Shown: piece by piece, positions 48,001 through 58,710 of the stretch | Position numbering within the stretch: position 1 is the first letter of the stretch | Layout: each line of letters opens with the position of its first letter | Source of the DNA: Micrasema longulum | Lineage: Eukaryota > Arthropoda > Insecta > Trichoptera > Brachycentridae | Length of the DNA: 64,000 nucleotides | NCBI GenBank assembly: GCA_022494885.1 | Contig: JAGVSM010000899.1 | Coordinates: 1-64,000 of the forward strand | Direction: 5' to 3' | Translations under genes and position numbers: made by a program | Notes under the pieces: model-generated | What the model was told of the DNA's origin: nothing | Database searches by the model: none | What the model saw: only the letters and a program-made list of their open reading frames with translations

Positions 48001-48271
48001 TTTTAGATAGAAAGATAAATAATACCTCGTTTACATTTTGTTTCTAATTATTAAAATGTAAATGTATTTTAATATAACCTGATAAAGCACCCTTCAAATT
48101 AATGTCAAAATAACGATTTGGCCAGTGATTACATAAAGGTTCCGACTTCCAAAATCCTGAACACAGAAATATCTCTTCGGTGAAATCATACAATAAAGAA
48201 TTCTAAAATGATTAGAAGTTTTTTTAAATTTTTAAATACTTACAAGTACGGAGGGTCGCCCTGGATAACAT
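42091..48271 (-). CDS. ATPsynB: Mitochondrial ATP synthase subunit b, five coding exons
   Basis: Minus-strand exons, 5' to 3': 48271-48244, 47769-47631, 44379-44181, 42992-42804 and 42267-42091, all with consensus sites, joining to 243 residues, the length I expect for insect homologues. The protein is the peripheral stalk subunit of F1Fo ATP synthase in the inner mitochondrial membrane. Seen: an N-terminus rich in Arg, Ser, Thr and Leu ([19 protein letters not shown]), typical of a transit peptide; the conserved [15 protein letters not shown] junction; [16 protein letters not shown] and a second hydrophobic stretch ([17 protein letters not shown]) as membrane anchors; a charged helix in exon 4; and the end block [11 protein letters not shown] with [15 protein letters not shown]. 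Start: exon 1 gives only nine codons and a split codon; it was accepted because its donor and phase fit exon 2 exactly. The 3.2 kb second intron holds a Penelope-like element and other repeats. Confidence 0.95.
42484..42590 (+). mobile_element. tRNA-derived SINE, family S3, in ATP synthase b intron 4
   Basis: TCGTGGTCCCGTG, a deletion, then GAGGTTCGAACCCCGCTCTCC and CATTTTCTAACATGTAATGAG, as in the minus-strand copy at 17215. Confidence 0.55.
43655..44085. repeat. Rearranged dispersed-repeat copy, two halves in opposite orientation
   Basis: 43655-43965 is in minus orientation (CACTTTACACATTGTGTAAC, GGCAATGCCTGAAAACAATT); 43995-44085 is in plus orientation (CAGCCAATGACAGGTCATAA, GAATGCCTAGACTTCC). 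In ATP synthase b intron 3. Confidence 0.65.
44478..44880 (-). mobile_element. RTE-like retrotransposon 3' fragment in ATP synthase b intron 2
   Basis: Minus-strand frame: [46 protein letters not shown], then a broken tail. Same family as 60560-61446. Confidence 0.7.
45653..46446 (-). mobile_element. Penelope-like element fragment with GIY-YIG domain
   Basis: Flanked by inverted terminal repeats of about 47 bp (45653-45702; 46400-46446). The minus-strand frame from about 46390 reads [20 protein letters not shown], then FKVRIKEHI, the GIY-YIG endonuclease signature that closes Penelope-like proteins. The frame is cut by an insertion at about 46013-46190 (a retroposon tail with GGCATTTCTGCC) and resumes as [20 protein letters not shown]. 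The reverse transcriptase part is absent. A hammerhead-like motif lies in the left terminal region. Confidence 0.75.
45708..45745 (-). ncRNA. Hammerhead ribozyme-like motif (type I) in the Penelope-like element
   Basis: Minus strand, in order: UUC (stem I), CUGACGA, one extra U, stem II GAGGU-AGUA-ACCUC, GAAAC, a minimal stem III, GGUC (predicted cleavage after C at 45711), GAA (stem I partner). All core boxes are present, with only the extra U before stem II unusual. Such minimal hammerheads are known from Penelope-like terminal repeats. Activity is not shown. Confidence 0.55.
46468..46655 (-). repeat. Dispersed ~377-bp family copy in ATP synthase b intron 2
   Basis: Starts 22 bases after the Penelope-like element; words GGAAGTCTAGGCATTTACAG and CACTGTGTAACATTCACCAT. 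Confidence 0.7.
46792..47275 (-). repeat. Dispersed family, one and a quarter units in tandem (377-bp period)
   Basis: TATTTGAGTTTGTCCAAATG at 46794 recurs at 47171 with the following 100 bases, exactly 377 bases later. This defines the unit length of the family. Confidence 0.75.
47310..47475 (+). mobile_element. RTE-like retrotransposon 3' end with TAG microsatellite tail
   Basis: AGAACCGAAGGGCATGTATG through TGCCTACCCCTACGAGG to GGCGTGATGG, followed by about eight TAG units. The same bases are at 63449-63569. Confidence 0.7.
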
Positions 48272-48602
48272 TTTTATTATATTTTCAACAGAATATGAAG
48301 AGATGGGAGACGTCGATCACAAAACTCGTCAGTCGGCCACTGCACGAGTCAAAATGAAGCAAATAAAATTTTACTTTTTATCTTACTAGTTCATAAATTC
48401 TAATTTTTCAAATTAATTCGTGATATTTTAAACATTTCAGTCATTTTAAATGGAATAAATGTCTATATGAAACTAAAAATGTAATATAGACTCTAATGTG
48501 ATGGTTGTAGTTATTTTTCTTTCGTATCGCAATTTGAAACGTCAGTGTGTTCAAAGATATTTTGTGAAAGTGAGAAAAGAACAATCATAATAGTATTAAA
48601 AC
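48272..48602. promoter_or_regulatory. Shared intergenic region, probable bidirectional promoter
   Basis: 331 bases separate the start codons of ATP synthase b (minus) and SVIP (plus), which are divergently transcribed. Both transcription starts must lie here unless there is an undetected 5' UTR intron. I see no clear TATA box or initiator. Confidence 0.6.
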
Positions 48603-50715
48603 ATGGGATTGTGTAGTTCTTGTTTAAGGGGATCTTCAACGGACTTGCCGATGCCTGATTTGGTAAACTCATAACTTATTAGTTTTAGAACTCGAACTTG
48701 GTAATTTCGTCGAACCTTTTCTCTCAGGTTGGTGATTTTGTCAACTCGTTTTGCCGCTGTTTTCATGTTTGTGACTATCGATTTTCATCCTGTAAGCCCG
48801 GGAAACCAGCTGAAGGCTAAAGCTAGAGACGTAGAAACTTTTCTCGTCTGGGCAAGGATATACCGCTTTTCAGGATTGGAGTTTATCTGGGAATTATTTC
48901 CCTTCGACATTATTGTTTGCTCCGTCATACAAATATATCTGTTGAATTGACTCATATCGGTGTAAACATGATCACGTTTATTTATTTGAAGGTATGGAAT
49001 GTTTTGGTTTACTTTAATTGATAAATACTGTGGATGGTTCTATTTTTATTTACTTTTAAATCGATCGATTAAAAATATATATGGTATTGCTCGTAAACTC
49101 GACTGAAGTATATTATCATTATTGCTTCTTAAATCTGTCTTTCAATCTGTTTCATTACATTTTCTCAAATTAAATCATGGTATTTTGTTACAATATGGAG
49201 ATCCTTTAATATTTAAATGGCACTTAAATGAAAACAATTTTCTGGTTGGAATCTTTGAAACAATACATTTTATTTGTATGTAGTAAATAACATAAAAAAT
49301 TTACTTTTGTTTATACTTTTAAAGAAATCCGTATCCAATCGGCTTATTTTAGTGACTGTAATTTTAACTGAACTTGCGTGAGACAATTTATGTTTTTCTA
49401 GATATTTCTTAATGTAAACAGGGACTCAAATCTTTATTAGTTTTTCTAGTGAGCAATTTGGATCCCAGGTCCAAACAAATAGGTATGTTTATAATATAAA
49501 CAGATTATCTACAAATTAAGTTACAATTATTAACAAGTTTTCTGACCTTGCTTCCCGTGTCAACCAACCATTTGCTAATTTTTTCCCAAAACATGGTCTA
49601 CTTTAGTTTTTATTATTGGGTGTTTATTATTAATTACGAGTACCCGGACCAAAATTATAAAACGAAATAATGTCCAAACTGCGAGAGTGAATATATGCTA
49701 TGGAGCGATGGTGGTAGGTTGGGTCTATAGTGAATTGACTGTTTCAAGGAGACGCGAAGGAGGAGGCAGATGGAGGCCGCGGAGAAGAGGAAGCAGGAGA
49801 CGGAGAGCCGTGGGATCCAGAATATGGAGAAGTTGCGCAGGCAGCAGCAGAAGCAACTGGAGATGGATCGCAGGCAGGAGGAAGCCATGAGGCAGCATGC
49901 TCCTCAACCCACGCTCAAGGTACTCTACTATACTGCACTATCTCTCTACGGTTAATGGTTACCACTCCTGTGTACTAATTTTTTTAATGTATATTCAATT
50001 AATAAAATAAATAAAACAACTTTGTTTTTAACCACTAATTTTTATTTTTCACCGACCGGTTTCAAAGCAAACAAGCTTCTTTGTCAAGGTTTACGTAACT
50101 AATGAATTGATTCCTTTTTATTTTATTTCTTTTTAATTTTTCTTATTTACTCTATATACCTACTGTTTTTCATTATTTTCAGATTTTTTATGCATATTTT
50201 TATACCTGACTATTAATGTTATATTATCCATATTTTTGTCTTTTTTTATTAAGCAATGTTTTTTATTTGATTGTGCTTTTTTGGTTTACATGTCTTTCAA
50301 AAAGAAAAAAAATTGTGTTGTTTATTTTTCAAATTATAAATATGTTTGTACCTACTTACCTGTATTATTTTTATACATGTCCCTCGGGCGTATTGTAAAA
50401 TTATATAAAAATAAAAATTAACTCAATTAAAGTAGTACAAAGAATTAATAGTATTATTATTTTTTTAATTGAATTTACTTTCTCAACACTTCTCGAAATT
50501 CCCCCGCAAACTGTTTACATCACATCCACATTGGCTAAAGTTCGGTATCACTTTGTTGTGAATGCGAATGCAGACGTCCAAAAGGATGCGGATGCTCTGC
50601 GATTGCGGATGTGGATGGAGACATCTGCTACATCCCCGGTTGTTATGTTACACTTTTGAGTTTATAAGCTTAAATGTTTACTCTTTTTTTATTTCAGTGG
50701 CAAACTAATGCTTAG
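48603..50715 (+). CDS. SVIP: Small VCP/p97-interacting protein (SVIP), three coding exons
   Basis: Exons 48603-48662, 49749-49919 and 50698-50715, all phase 0 with consensus borders, encode 82 residues (human SVIP has 77). Family knowledge: SVIP is an N-myristoylated inhibitor of ER-associated degradation that recruits the AAA ATPase VCP/p97 and also acts on lysosomes. Seen: MGLCSSC start with Gly2 for myristoylation and Cys4/Cys7 for palmitoylation; PMPDL directly before exon 2; a VCP-interacting motif R-X5-AA-X2-R at residues 24-34 (RRRQMEAAEKR); ESRGIQN as in the vertebrate protein; a long charged helix rich in Gln and Arg; and a five-residue last exon WQTNA, comparable with the Trp-containing vertebrate end. 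The terminal exons are too short to stand out as open frames. The gene is head-to-head with ATP synthase b. Confidence 0.93.
50004..50110 (-). mobile_element. Penelope-like terminal fragment in SVIP intron 2
   Basis: AATAAAACAACTTTGTTTTTAACC, then a decayed hammerhead-like motif on the minus strand: ACC, UUGACAA, stem AAGC/GCUU, GAAACCGGUC, GGU. The two core changes (UUGACAA for CUGACGA) would be expected to inactivate it. Confidence 0.5.
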
Positions 50716-52950
50716 GCTTAAACTTCTGGAGAAATGTGACTGGATATATGAATAGGTGAAGATGGCTGATGAGGAATGCCCAGCGGAGAAGTGCGAGCTT
50801 CTTCTCTTTTACTTCTATCAACTTGTACTCATTTACGTCTCTTATCAATGTTCGTGTTAAATGTTTATCATAATTACGAGTATTTACTGAGTTACATTTA
50901 TAATATATTGGATTCTCATTTACCTCCGATGAATTTGGATGGTATTGATCCGTAGTAGCACCATGAGGGTTTCACATTGGGATGGATAATTTTGTAATTG
51001 GCTACTTTTATACGACACATGATAATTTTCATTATCGGTGTACAAGTTGATAGTATTTTATACAAAATTTAGTAAGTATCGAAAGTGCTTATGATACCAA
51101 AATTATATTAAATATTTTCCCAATGTATACCCTCCGCAAGATGTTTTATAATTAATATTACAAATGTGTTTGCATTGCATAATTAAGTAGTTTAAATGTA
51201 CTTCTTCCAAATGTACTGTTATTTCCCCTTGAAATATTTCCAGAGAACTAACGATTACAATTATTCGAGTGTTTTAGTCGAGGGAAAGTTGAAAATGTCA
51301 TTATTCGCTCTTAAAGTGTTCGGAGGGAAGTATCGATTTACCTATTTAATGATATATAACAGAGAAAATATAGTTTTTTACGAAGTAAGAAAGAGTTACA
51401 AATACCTTTCCAAAAATTTTAATGTGATACGAAACTTTTGTTTCATAGATTCAAAGGATTCTTAAAGATTCAAGGTAGCACCCGAAAGATTATCTTTGGC
51501 AAAAGGTGTACGGCAGATGTAGTTTTGTAAGATGAATTATGAAATATTTGTATAAAAATGATAAGCACTGATTTATTGTAACAAATCTGAGATTTGAAGA
51601 CCAGTTTTGATGGAAATAATTCCTTAAATCCTATTCTGATATTTTGTTGATCCGATTAGTTTTTCTAATGGTGGTTTCACTACGAAAGAGATGCGATGAT
51701 GGTCGGAAGAAATCACCACAGAGAGATTATTCGATCGAGTGGAGATCGCAAGTTTAAAGAAACCAACTCGAAGCTGTAGTGCACCACTTATTTAGCGTAA
51801 TATGTATCGAGTATACTATGTGTACTTAATTCTCACCCTGAGAAATGTTTCCCACATTGACTATTCTATTCTATTCTATATTTGTGTGTATTTTATACAT
51901 AATATTTGTTACATTCGATGTTAGTAAGTATAGCTTAACCTGAATGTTAGTATTACACATTCTTATTTCCCCGAGGGGGCATTGAGAGCTTCTACCCTAA
52001 TCATTCCTTTGGGATTCTTCTAAATTTTGCCGGAATGCTAAACCCCTTTCTGTCTTCTATGTGATGTTACCCACCGAGTGGTATTTAGTAAGACTGTACT
52101 GTTTAACATTGATATACAACTCCTCTTAGACTTACCACTAATTTATAATCTACAATAAGGTGAGCAGAATCAGCATAATAATATGTGTTCATTTTCGGTT
52201 AAATTCAGGGTTCTTTGGAGTAAAGTATTTCCTATTGTTGGCTGATCTGTTACCAAATTCTGGATTCTCAGCTGTATTTTTATACATCATAATAAGCATT
52301 CAGAAACAACGTTTTCGAAGGCCTATTGCTTTGCAGATTATGCTCAGAATTAATGTATCTGGAGTTATTTCTCTCAATATAATTACAAAATTAGAATGTA
52401 ATGTGTCTTTTTTTCAATCTGAAAGCATTTCGATGATCCTCGTTGACACAAAATATGTAATATTTTATTCTCATACTTATATAAATAATTTTAAATTCAA
52501 ATACTTTTGTGGTATTGTGAAATTGGACCATAAAGCTGAATCTTGTGTCAACTTGGTAATATCGGAGAATTTTCGTAGTATTTATTATCAGTGTTGTGTT
52601 CACCATCTTACTCCTTTTGGAATCCATACTAAACTTCTCGTTATTAGGTTCGGAACTTATTCATGGTTTATGTAATAACTTTTATTGTGTCAAATTTAAA
52701 ATGGCTGGTTTAATCTGAGATGAGACTGTGCCAGTTAAACTATACACCACTGCACTATTATGCATAATATGTATGGAAAATTGTATTTTGTCTTCAAATT
52801 ACTGCTTTATATCTAGTATTTATTGTTTACACTGATCACGTTCTGTTAACATTTTAAGTTATTGATGTTTTTACTATATACATAATATTTGGTACTTATA
52901 CAATGTTACATCATTATAATATTTATAAATAAACGTATTACTGGCTGTAA
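50716..52950 (+). other. Probable long 3' UTR of SVIP
   Basis: The first AATAAA on the plus strand after the SVIP stop is at 52928-52933, so a 3' UTR of about 2.2 kb is the simplest reading. Within it lie a minisatellite-like GCGGATG run near 50550-50625 and a 171-codon open frame at 52160-52675 that resembles nothing I know and has AT-driven composition; I do not call it a gene. Confidence 0.4.
52928..52933 (+). promoter_or_regulatory. Candidate polyadenylation signal of SVIP
   Basis: First AATAAA after the SVIP stop codon, 2.2 kb downstream; I found no earlier canonical copy. Confidence 0.4.
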
Positions 52951-53261
52951 ATTGAGTATTTTATTTTCCTTTACAATTTAAATGATTAGTAACATAATCA
53001 GACATGCGCATTATACTCATTAAGGGGATGTGCTGTGAAAAATGCTTAAATGTGATATTTCAAGTAGACATTTAAAGTACTTGCAGTTATTCTAGCCAAA
53101 AGAAAAATACTTCTACCCTCAGTGCGTAGTGAAATTGTAGGAGTTTAAAAAGTGTGAATGTGTGCGTTAGTAATTTGGAACCGTTTTGACGAAATTTATT
53201 TTCCCACAACTGGTCTACTCCCCCTTAACAGCGGGTGGCACTAACAAATTGAAAGAAAAGG

Positions 53262-53475
53262 GCTGAAACCTTCTCAAAAGTCAATAGGCGGAAGAGTTGA
53301 AGAAACGTGGATGTTTAAACATAGACAGAATGGTAAATGTTACACAGTGTGTAAAGTGGGTACTTAAACCAGCCTCCCTCTCTGTTGTCTAGCAAATTTA
53401 GATCTTAATAACTCCCTGGGGAGTAAATCCTGCCTGTCTATGAAGATTTGTACATACTCAAAGCATTGTTAAAGT
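53262..53475 (+). repeat. Dispersed ~377-bp family copy with internal deletion
   Basis: GGCTGAAACCTTCTCAAAAG, TTACACAGTGTGTAAAGTGG and CTCCCTGGGGAGTAAATCC; the CATAAGCCCTGTAGATGCC part is missing. Confidence 0.65.
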
Positions 53476-53479
53476 CGTA

Positions 53480-54260
53480 ATTTTTTCAATATTATGTAGC
53501 ATTCATGGAAGAAGAAATAAATATGTCTTTTTACTGGGTAACTTAAAAATGTTAATTTTAAAGTTACCTAGTTGTAGTAATTACCTCATGTTACTGTTAT
53601 GTGCCGATGTAGTAGCACACAGAGAAGGATAATTCGAAGTTCACCAGATCAATTGACAAGACATGAAGATGTTGTATATTAATTTATCATTTAAAAGACA
53701 TTACAAAAAGCCATTATACTGTTACACTTGAAAGCTACCATATTTATTTAAATTTATTTTTATTTATTTATTTTTTCACGTTTTTCATAAAACTTTTTTT
53801 AAAAAATATGAATACCTCACTGGGCACAACCCAAATTAAGTATTACGCCAGAGTGACGCAGTAACCACTAGAGATTACATTTCCAATACATTCTCAAAGG
53901 ACTGCGTATTGATTTATATAATGCGAGTTTTGGTCCTTTGAAGGGGTAGGTTTGATACAAAAGTATATACATTTATTTTTTCCACGCGACATCCTGAGAT
54001 TCACGCAAAAGTATATTTCTCACGCCCTGAAGCATATGGTTTGCAGGTGCATACTATTATCGACCCTTTTCTGCATTGCGTAAGATGTTAATATTGATCC
54101 CAGAGGGCTAGAGCTCTGGGTATATTACATTCTGTGGAGTATTCAATTTCTACTACCAGCTAACTAAATACAATACGTACTATGTAATTACATATCCGAT
54201 GTAATCACACAAATAAATTAATTGTACTATGAATATGTCAATAATGCATTTTAGCAGAGA
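53480..54260. other. Intergenic stretch, nothing recognised
   Basis: No coding or repeat signal that I can name. Confidence 0.3.
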
Positions 54261-54265
54261 TTTCC

Positions 54266-54400
54266 GGGTTTGATTCCGATAAAGACCACAAAAATTCAAT
54301 GTGATTTTACATAAGCCTGGGTATTACCTGCGTAATTCGCCACTGTTATTGGGCCTCTTAGCCTGTTGTTGCGCAAGAATAATGCAAAAAATAAACATAA
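54266..54400 (+). mobile_element. tRNA-derived SINE, family S2, 5' truncated
   Basis: TTCCGGGTTTGATTCC, TTCAATGTGATTTTACATAA and TGGGCCTCTTAGCCTGTTGT match the body at 14340-14440. Confidence 0.65.
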
Positions 54401-54873
54401 CTGGCAAAATAAGTTATTATTCAATGTATCATAATGTTTATCAATAATGCATCTTATCTTTATCTAATTTATTGGCATAAACTTTACGAGATCATAATAT
54501 TTACATAAATGAAGCAATAATTAACATTAATAATATTTGTTTAACAAACCAACAGAGAGAATAACTAAAATGACATTAATTCATTGTATTAAAGAAAAAA
54601 CTATATTTATTTCAAAATAAAATCATTCGGATAGGTAGGTACGTAAAATTAAATTTGTTACATTTTGAATAAAAAGAAAATGAGAAATGAATGCAATTCA
54701 AATATCCCGCTTTTATATTTGACAGATGGGTTAGTTACTCGTTATTTCCATAGGTGGTGTATTTTCTGTTGATTGACGTGCCGTAGCAAATTTTAGTCGC
54801 GTATCGAAAATAAATATTTTTTATAAAAAAATCCGTTTATCTTCAAAGGTAGGGGTCACGGTGATAGTGAAAG

Positions 54874-54903
54874 ATGCTCGAAGTGAACCAAGATGATAAG
54901 AAA
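54874..54903 (+). CDS. Candidate first coding exon of an unknown gene (partial)
   Basis: ATG followed by nine codons (MLEVNQDDKK) runs straight into a strong splice donor GTAAGTA. It sits after about 150 bases that look less repeat-like than their surroundings. No second exon was found; it may lie among the repeats or past the window. A short ATG-plus-donor of this kind can arise by chance. Confidence 0.2.
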
Positions 54904-56338
54904 GTAAGTATGCTCTTTAAAATCATGCTAAAAATATTTTGTATGAACGGTCGACGTTATCGTTTTTTGCACTTTGGTCATTTCGGATTTGGTCGGTATT
55001 TGTTTTGATTATGCCAACAGCGACCTTCAAAACTGTTTGGAGGTCAACATTAATGAATTTAAAATTCTAGTTTCAATTGTTGTATCGCTACAATCCACGA
55101 TATCGACGCTATTTGCGTTTAGAATGCGATGAATTAAAAATATTTTTAGAACAACTCATTCACACCACAAAGTATCATACAAAATCTAAATTATGTTATA
55201 TTACACCTATTTTTTTATATTTTTTTACGATCCTACATAATATAATTTTTGCTTTCCTTACAATCAAATTTACTAATACATAGGTATAATTTACTATTCT
55301 TTATTCTATGGTATAATTACTTTTGTTACTAAAAACAATGGAATTAAATCTTACATAAGATTTTTAAATATATATTTTTAAGTATCTGAGATCTGTTAAT
55401 GACTTACAATTTACTATCCTTGAAAATAATAATAGGATGATATTATTTATTATTATGTCAACTGTAACTCTTAAACAAGGAAAACTTCAAGGCATTGACA
55501 TATCAATACACATAGACATGCCTTGAGCCCTAAAAAAATATGTCACTCAACTCATGTCCAACGCGTATTTAGTCGTTCTTCTATCGCCAGCCAGGTGTGG
55601 TGTTTAGAATCGAAACCAAAATGCCTGCTTGTGTCATGAAAGTGTGTAAAAACCTTTCGAATAATCTTTATATTATTTTTTAAATTTATATAATTTCTTT
55701 AACGTTTTTCTTTGTAAAGGAAAAATAAGAAACCTGCTGACAAGCCGGTTTCACGGTTTAGTGGGTTTCATTATTTTTCCTTTTATATTTTTCTGTTCAT
55801 ATTTACCTTCTTAAATAAAAATAAATACAAATATATATATATATAAATAAACACTTTAAAAAGGATCGTGTAACTTTTCATTGCTAAATATTTGGTCATG
55901 AGTGGATCAACAAAGCTTAAAACAATTAATATTCTAGTATTAATATTATTTTTTCGAAACGTCAAATTACACCTAGTGGCGCAATTGCTAAGCTCTTCTG
56001 AGTTACAGGGATGCATTGATAGAAATACGTTTTTTAAATATAATAAATGTTAGTTCATATTATTTTTGCATACCCCAAAATCCAGTGAAAAGAAATAAAT
56101 GGGTCGAAATTATAAGGATTTTATGGAAAGAATCTGATTGGGGTCCACCAAAAATTAATGTTGATTGTTAATTAAAATAAAAACTTTTTTGAATACCAAA
56201 AATGACTAACCTCCAATTTTTGGTAGTGTAAGCATGCTCGTTAAATGCAGCTCTGGTAAATTAAAACACAAACGCATTAATGGGAAACGTTAATGTAAGT
56301 ATACATATATTAAATTTATATAAAAATTGTAATTTCGC

Positions 56339-58246
56339 AAGGTATCCAAAATAAAACACATTGAATTTAATTCTACTTTTATATTTTAAATATATATTTG
56401 ACGCGTTTCGTTTTGTTAGGCCATTATCAAACTAACTTAAATATGTACAAAGTTTCCTTATATACTAACAATAATGTTTAATTATATAGGTGCATAATGT
56501 TGCTCAGTGGCGGCTGAAGGGATTAAAAATGGGAGTGTCATTTTTTTGACTAAATAGGTACATGTGTATTTAACAATAATTTTCACAATAAAAACACAAA
56601 TAAAAATACATTCATATGGAGGCAGTCACAATATAATACACAAATGGACAAAATATTTCTTTTTATTTATAATTTTTAAAAACCCGTTAGGGTTAAATAA
56701 GAAATATTATGAGGTCTAGTAATATTATGACTCGTCTGGTTAGTGTATTTATTAAACAAAAAACAAAATGACTAAAGGGATAAAAAGTAAGGAAGTCATT
56801 CGATTTAGCAATTTAAAAATACTTTTTTTATTTTAAATCGTGCTCTTAAAATATAAATTAAATCAACATTGGACAAAAATAATATTTTTTTACGGTATAT
56901 TTGGTAAAAAATATACTAAATAATTTTACGTATTTAAAATATAAAAATATAAATACTTTTCGACCAGCAGATTACGCCGATTAGTATATTTATTTTATAA
57001 CCAAATATACCTTGAAAAATAATTGTATTTGTCAAATATTTATTTTCTTTTTTTTTAAGGGCACAATTTTGAAAGGAAAACGGCGTTTTTAAATGGCTAC
57101 ATCGTATAATTTCCTCAATTTTTATCAGACCACAGCCGCCCACGTAGTAACTATTTATTTATATTAGATAATTATTGAAATTTTATGCTACTTTTTGTAA
57201 ATTAAAACAATTTTTCTTTGTGTTCTGGTAGTAAAATGATTTATTACATGATAGTGATCAAAATAATAACAATAATTTACAAAGCTCGTTTTAATCTTGT
57301 AAAATATTACAAACTCTTGATAGACTGGCACATACTCCAAAGGGAAGAGAAAATGTTAGCTCATATTAATAATTTCCATTAAGAATTCGTTATTTCTTTA
57401 GTCTAGGCATGTAAAATACAAAGGAATACCATCATCATTCTTATCTCGTTCACGCTGATAACAATATTGTATATCTCGTTCTAACCTTCTTTCATTCGTA
57501 TTTTTTATCTCACACGGGACACTGTCCCGCGTTCATGTGATTTTAGCGAGGATCTTCTAGAAGGCGGGTACGTTTCATCTCTTTCTTTCCCATGCAAAAC
57601 TATAGAGACAAGACATTCGTTTTGGGACATTTTAGGAATTGACCCGCGCAGAGCAATATGTAGCGTGGATTTACGTACGGCAATTTTTCTGTATAGCATT
57701 CCATATAATAATATATTAATAAAAATATGCGTATTAATAGGTACTTACATTTAAAGCTTTTTTTTTTTTTCATAATAAAACCTAAATACATTATACTATA
57801 TACTTTCTTTACAATAGGTACAAGGAGCTTTTTTTAATTAGTAGCAAATTTTGGGGGGTCATTGACCCAATGGACATAAGACAAAGCCGCCACTGATGTT
57901 GCTAATAGTTTATGAGTGTATTTAACAAGTTTTGAGGATTTTTATATAGACCAAGAAAAGTAATGTAATTAAAAATCAATTAGGATAAACTAATACACTA
58001 ATAATAGATTTTTACTATGTTACTTTTCTTGGTCTGTATAAAAATCGTCAATACTTGTTAAATACTAATAAACTATTAGCACTTTTATGCACCTATATCA
58101 TTAAACAGCAATTATTGTTAGTATATAAGGAAACTTTGTACATATTTAGTTTGATAGTGTCATATTAAGACGAAATGCGTCACACATATTTAAAATAAAT
58201 AAAAGTAAAATTGAATTCAATAAAAGTGTTTTATTTTGGATACCTT
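56339..58246. mobile_element. Long foldback element interrupted by a hAT insertion
   Basis: Arms begin AAGGTATCCAAAATAAAACA and end with its complement. The left arm continues across the hAT element (GCTAATAGTTT at 57901) and the inner part is again an inverted repeat (57918-58070), so the uninterrupted element was a palindrome of about 510 bp. Arms carry decayed hammerhead-like words on the Penelope pattern. Confidence 0.8.
56505..57895. mobile_element. hAT-like non-autonomous DNA transposon, 1391 bp
   Basis: Terminal inverted repeat CAGTGGCGGCT on both ends; exact 8-bp duplication ATGTTGCT at 56497-56504 and 57896-57903. An 8-bp duplication and CAG ends are hAT hallmarks. No transposase frame is present inside. 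Confidence 0.85.
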
Positions 58247-58249
58247 CTT

Positions 58250-58710
58250 CATCTTCAGCCTTATTTTCTCCACTGCTGGATAAAGGTCTCTTCCAAACGT
58301 CTCCATTCCTTCCTATCACCAGCTTTCATCATCCATGTTTTACCGGCAATAGAGGCAATGTCGTCGACCCATCTTTTCTGTGGCCTTCCAACACTTCTTT
58401 TGTTTGCCCATGGTCTCCACTTTATTATTCTGTGTGTCCACCTGCCATCATTTTGTCTCGCCAAGTGTCCTGCCTACTGCCATTTCAATTTTGCTGCACG
58501 ATCCATGATGATATCCACGACTCCGATTCGGCGCCTTGTTTCTTCATTTCTTACTCTGTCTCTTAGACATGCACCGAGCATCTGTCTTTCCATGGATCGT
58601 TGTGTGCATTTTAATTTCTGGCTACTTTTTTGTGTTATAGACATGGTTTCTAGTCCCTATGTTGTCACCGGCAATATGCACGATTCATATACTTGTCTTT
58701 TCAAGTATAT
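58250..58710 (-). mobile_element. Non-LTR retrotransposon C-terminal fragment
   Basis: Minus-strand frame: AGHLARQNDGRWTHRIIKWR, VGRPQKRWVDDI, then KEWRRLEETFIQQWRK and a stop. A TAG in frame upstream of AGHLAR shows it is dead. This begins at the right border of the foldback element. Confidence 0.65.

Noticed and set aside
52160..52675. 171-codon open frame
   Set aside because: No recognisable family, AT-driven residues (Ile, Phe, Tyr, Asn), lies in the probable SVIP 3' UTR, and has no splice or promoter context.
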